Notes under the pieces: model-generated
Seen by the model: the letters and a program-made list of their open reading frames with translations, nothing else
The model's database searches: none
Told to the model about the DNA's origin: nothing
Shown: in pieces, positions 63,489 to 64,000 of the stretch
How the letters are laid out: each line of letters begins with the position of its first letter
Numbering within the stretch: the stretch's first letter is position 1
Translations under genes and position numbers: made by a program
Assembly (NCBI RefSeq): GCF_949987535.1
Contig: NW_026646025.1
Coordinates: forward strand, 2,046,001 to 2,110,000
Direction of reading: 5' to 3'
Length of the DNA: 64,000 bases
Source: Balaenoptera acutorostrata
Lineage: Eukaryota > Chordata > Mammalia > Artiodactyla > Balaenopteridae

Positions 63489-64000
63489 ATGACCACTGTC
63501 ATCACCATGCCTCATAACGGCTCTCATCTCAATGCTCCATGGCCCCTTTCATCACAATGCTCCATGAACCCTGTCATCACAATGTACCCTGCCCTTTTCA
63601 TCACAAAGCTCCGTGGGCCCTGTCATCACAATGCTCCATGCCCTTGTCATCAAAATGCTCCAGAACTCTTGTCATCATAATGCTCCATGCCAATGTCATC
63701 AAAAAGCCCCATGACACTTGTCATCACAATGCTCCATGGCCTTTGTCATCACAATGTTCCATGGCCCCTATCATCACAGTGCTCCATGACACCTTTCATC
63801 GCAAATCTAGATGACCACTGTCATCACAATGCCCCATGACAGATGTCATCACAATTCGCCATGGTCCTTGTCATCACAATGCTCCATGAACCGTGTCATC
63901 ACAAGGTTCCAGGACACTTGTCATCACAATGACCCAAGATCACATTCATCACGGTGCTCAATGAACCCTGTCATCTCAATGCTCCATAGCCTTTGTATTA
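63489..64000 (+). repeat. HOR unit 29, partial (512 bp of block A)
   Basis: The start of a unit like unit 17 (offset 25,784), cut by the window edge. It shares GCTCAATGAAC (63,958) with unit 17. It has CCCCTATCATC near 63,767 where unit 17 has CCCCTGTCATC. Confidence 0.9.

Larger units (their letters stand above)
1..64000 (+). repeat. Satellite array, 25-bp monomer, uninterrupted
   Basis: Every stretch is built of tandem copies of a monomer with the core TCATCACAATGCTCCATG followed by a 6-8 base variable spacer. Monomers are usually 25 bp, sometimes 23, 24 or 26. All copies read in the same direction: the C-rich strand is always the + strand, and I found no inverted block. There is no gap, no transposon and no non-repetitive insertion. 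This is the expected form of a eukaryotic satellite or macrosatellite. Chromosomal position and species cannot be read from the sequence. No gene is present in any part of the window. Confidence 0.97.
60091..64000 (+). repeat. Segment duplicated from 34,307-38,216 (offset 25,784)
   Basis: The end of unit 27, all of unit 28 and partial unit 29 follow units 15 to 17 at a constant 25,784 bp, including the unit 16 recombination junction. The duplication continues past the window edge. Confidence 0.9.

Noticed and set aside
1..64000. Transposon, retroelement, tRNA, rRNA or telomere repeat inserted in the array
   Set aside because: Read through all blocks, every stretch can be aligned with the monomer. 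No terminal repeats, target-site duplications, poly-A tails, tRNA-like folds or TTAGGG-type runs were seen.
1..64000. Centromere protein B box
   Set aside because: The core TTCG....A..CGGG is not present in the monomer or in the block A and C variants I read, so there is no direct sequence mark for centromere identity.
1..64000. TGTCA / TGATGACA in the core as a homeodomain or bZIP target
   Set aside because: The match is partial and the motif is too short to carry weight in a repeat where any 8-mer occurs thousands of times.

Overview
The whole 64-kb window is satellite DNA. I found no protein-coding gene, RNA gene, transposon or unique-sequence island. The basic unit is a short monomer of about 25 bp (core TCATCACAATGCTCCATG plus a variable 6-8 base spacer). 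It is repeated head to tail in one orientation from the first base to the last. Such an array, with nested higher-order structure and signs of methyl-CpG decay, points to a eukaryotic chromosome (heterochromatic, pericentromeric, centromeric, or a giant macrosatellite). I cannot name the species from the sequence; a CpG-methylating genome such as a vertebrate or plant is an inference.

Organisation is hierarchical. Level 1 is the 23-25 bp monomer. Level 2 is a 74-bp trimer made of three monomer types: a (spacer TGGCCCTTG), b (GAATTCTTG, an EcoRI site) and c (TGACCGTG, one base shorter, carrying the only regular CpG). It forms homogeneous sub-arrays of about 0.2-1.9 kb. Level 3 is a higher-order repeat (HOR) of 1.7-3.3 kb: block A (diverged monomers, about 0.8 kb), then the 74-bp trimer array, then block C (diverged monomers, about 0.7-0.8 kb). 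Using the start of block A (ATGACCACTG followed by TCATCACCATGCC) as phase zero, the window holds 28 complete HORs and one partial. Their lengths are 2426, 2006, 2008, 2967, 3189, 3311, 1859, 1734, 1783, 1860, 1955, 2370, 3039, 2370, 3039, 1783, 1734, 1859, 1734, 1783, 1860, 1955, 2370, 3342, 1955, 2370, 3039, 1783 and 512+ bp. Much of the length variation is a changing number of 74-bp trimers. The rest comes from a 125-bp deletion in block C, a 50-bp insertion in block A, and rearranged units.

Level 4 is long-range duplication of multi-HOR segments: a tandem 5409-bp pair of HORs (24.2-36.7 kb, about 2.3 copies), a roughly 10.4-kb segment repeated 23,526 bp downstream (about 18.5-28.9 kb and 42.0-52.4 kb), a roughly 6-kb segment repeated at 7667 bp (about 46.4-52.4 and 54.0-60.1 kb), and a segment repeated at 25,784 bp that runs off the right edge. 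The left 15 kb contains the most individual and scrambled HORs. The right 46 kb is a mosaic of a few near-identical HOR types. Several crossover junctions can be placed within tens of bases, and they lie in register inside the monomer core.

Many ATG-started open frames exist on the + strand only because the core has no stop in any of its three forward frames. They cycle through the same three peptide flavours and I do not regard them as genes.
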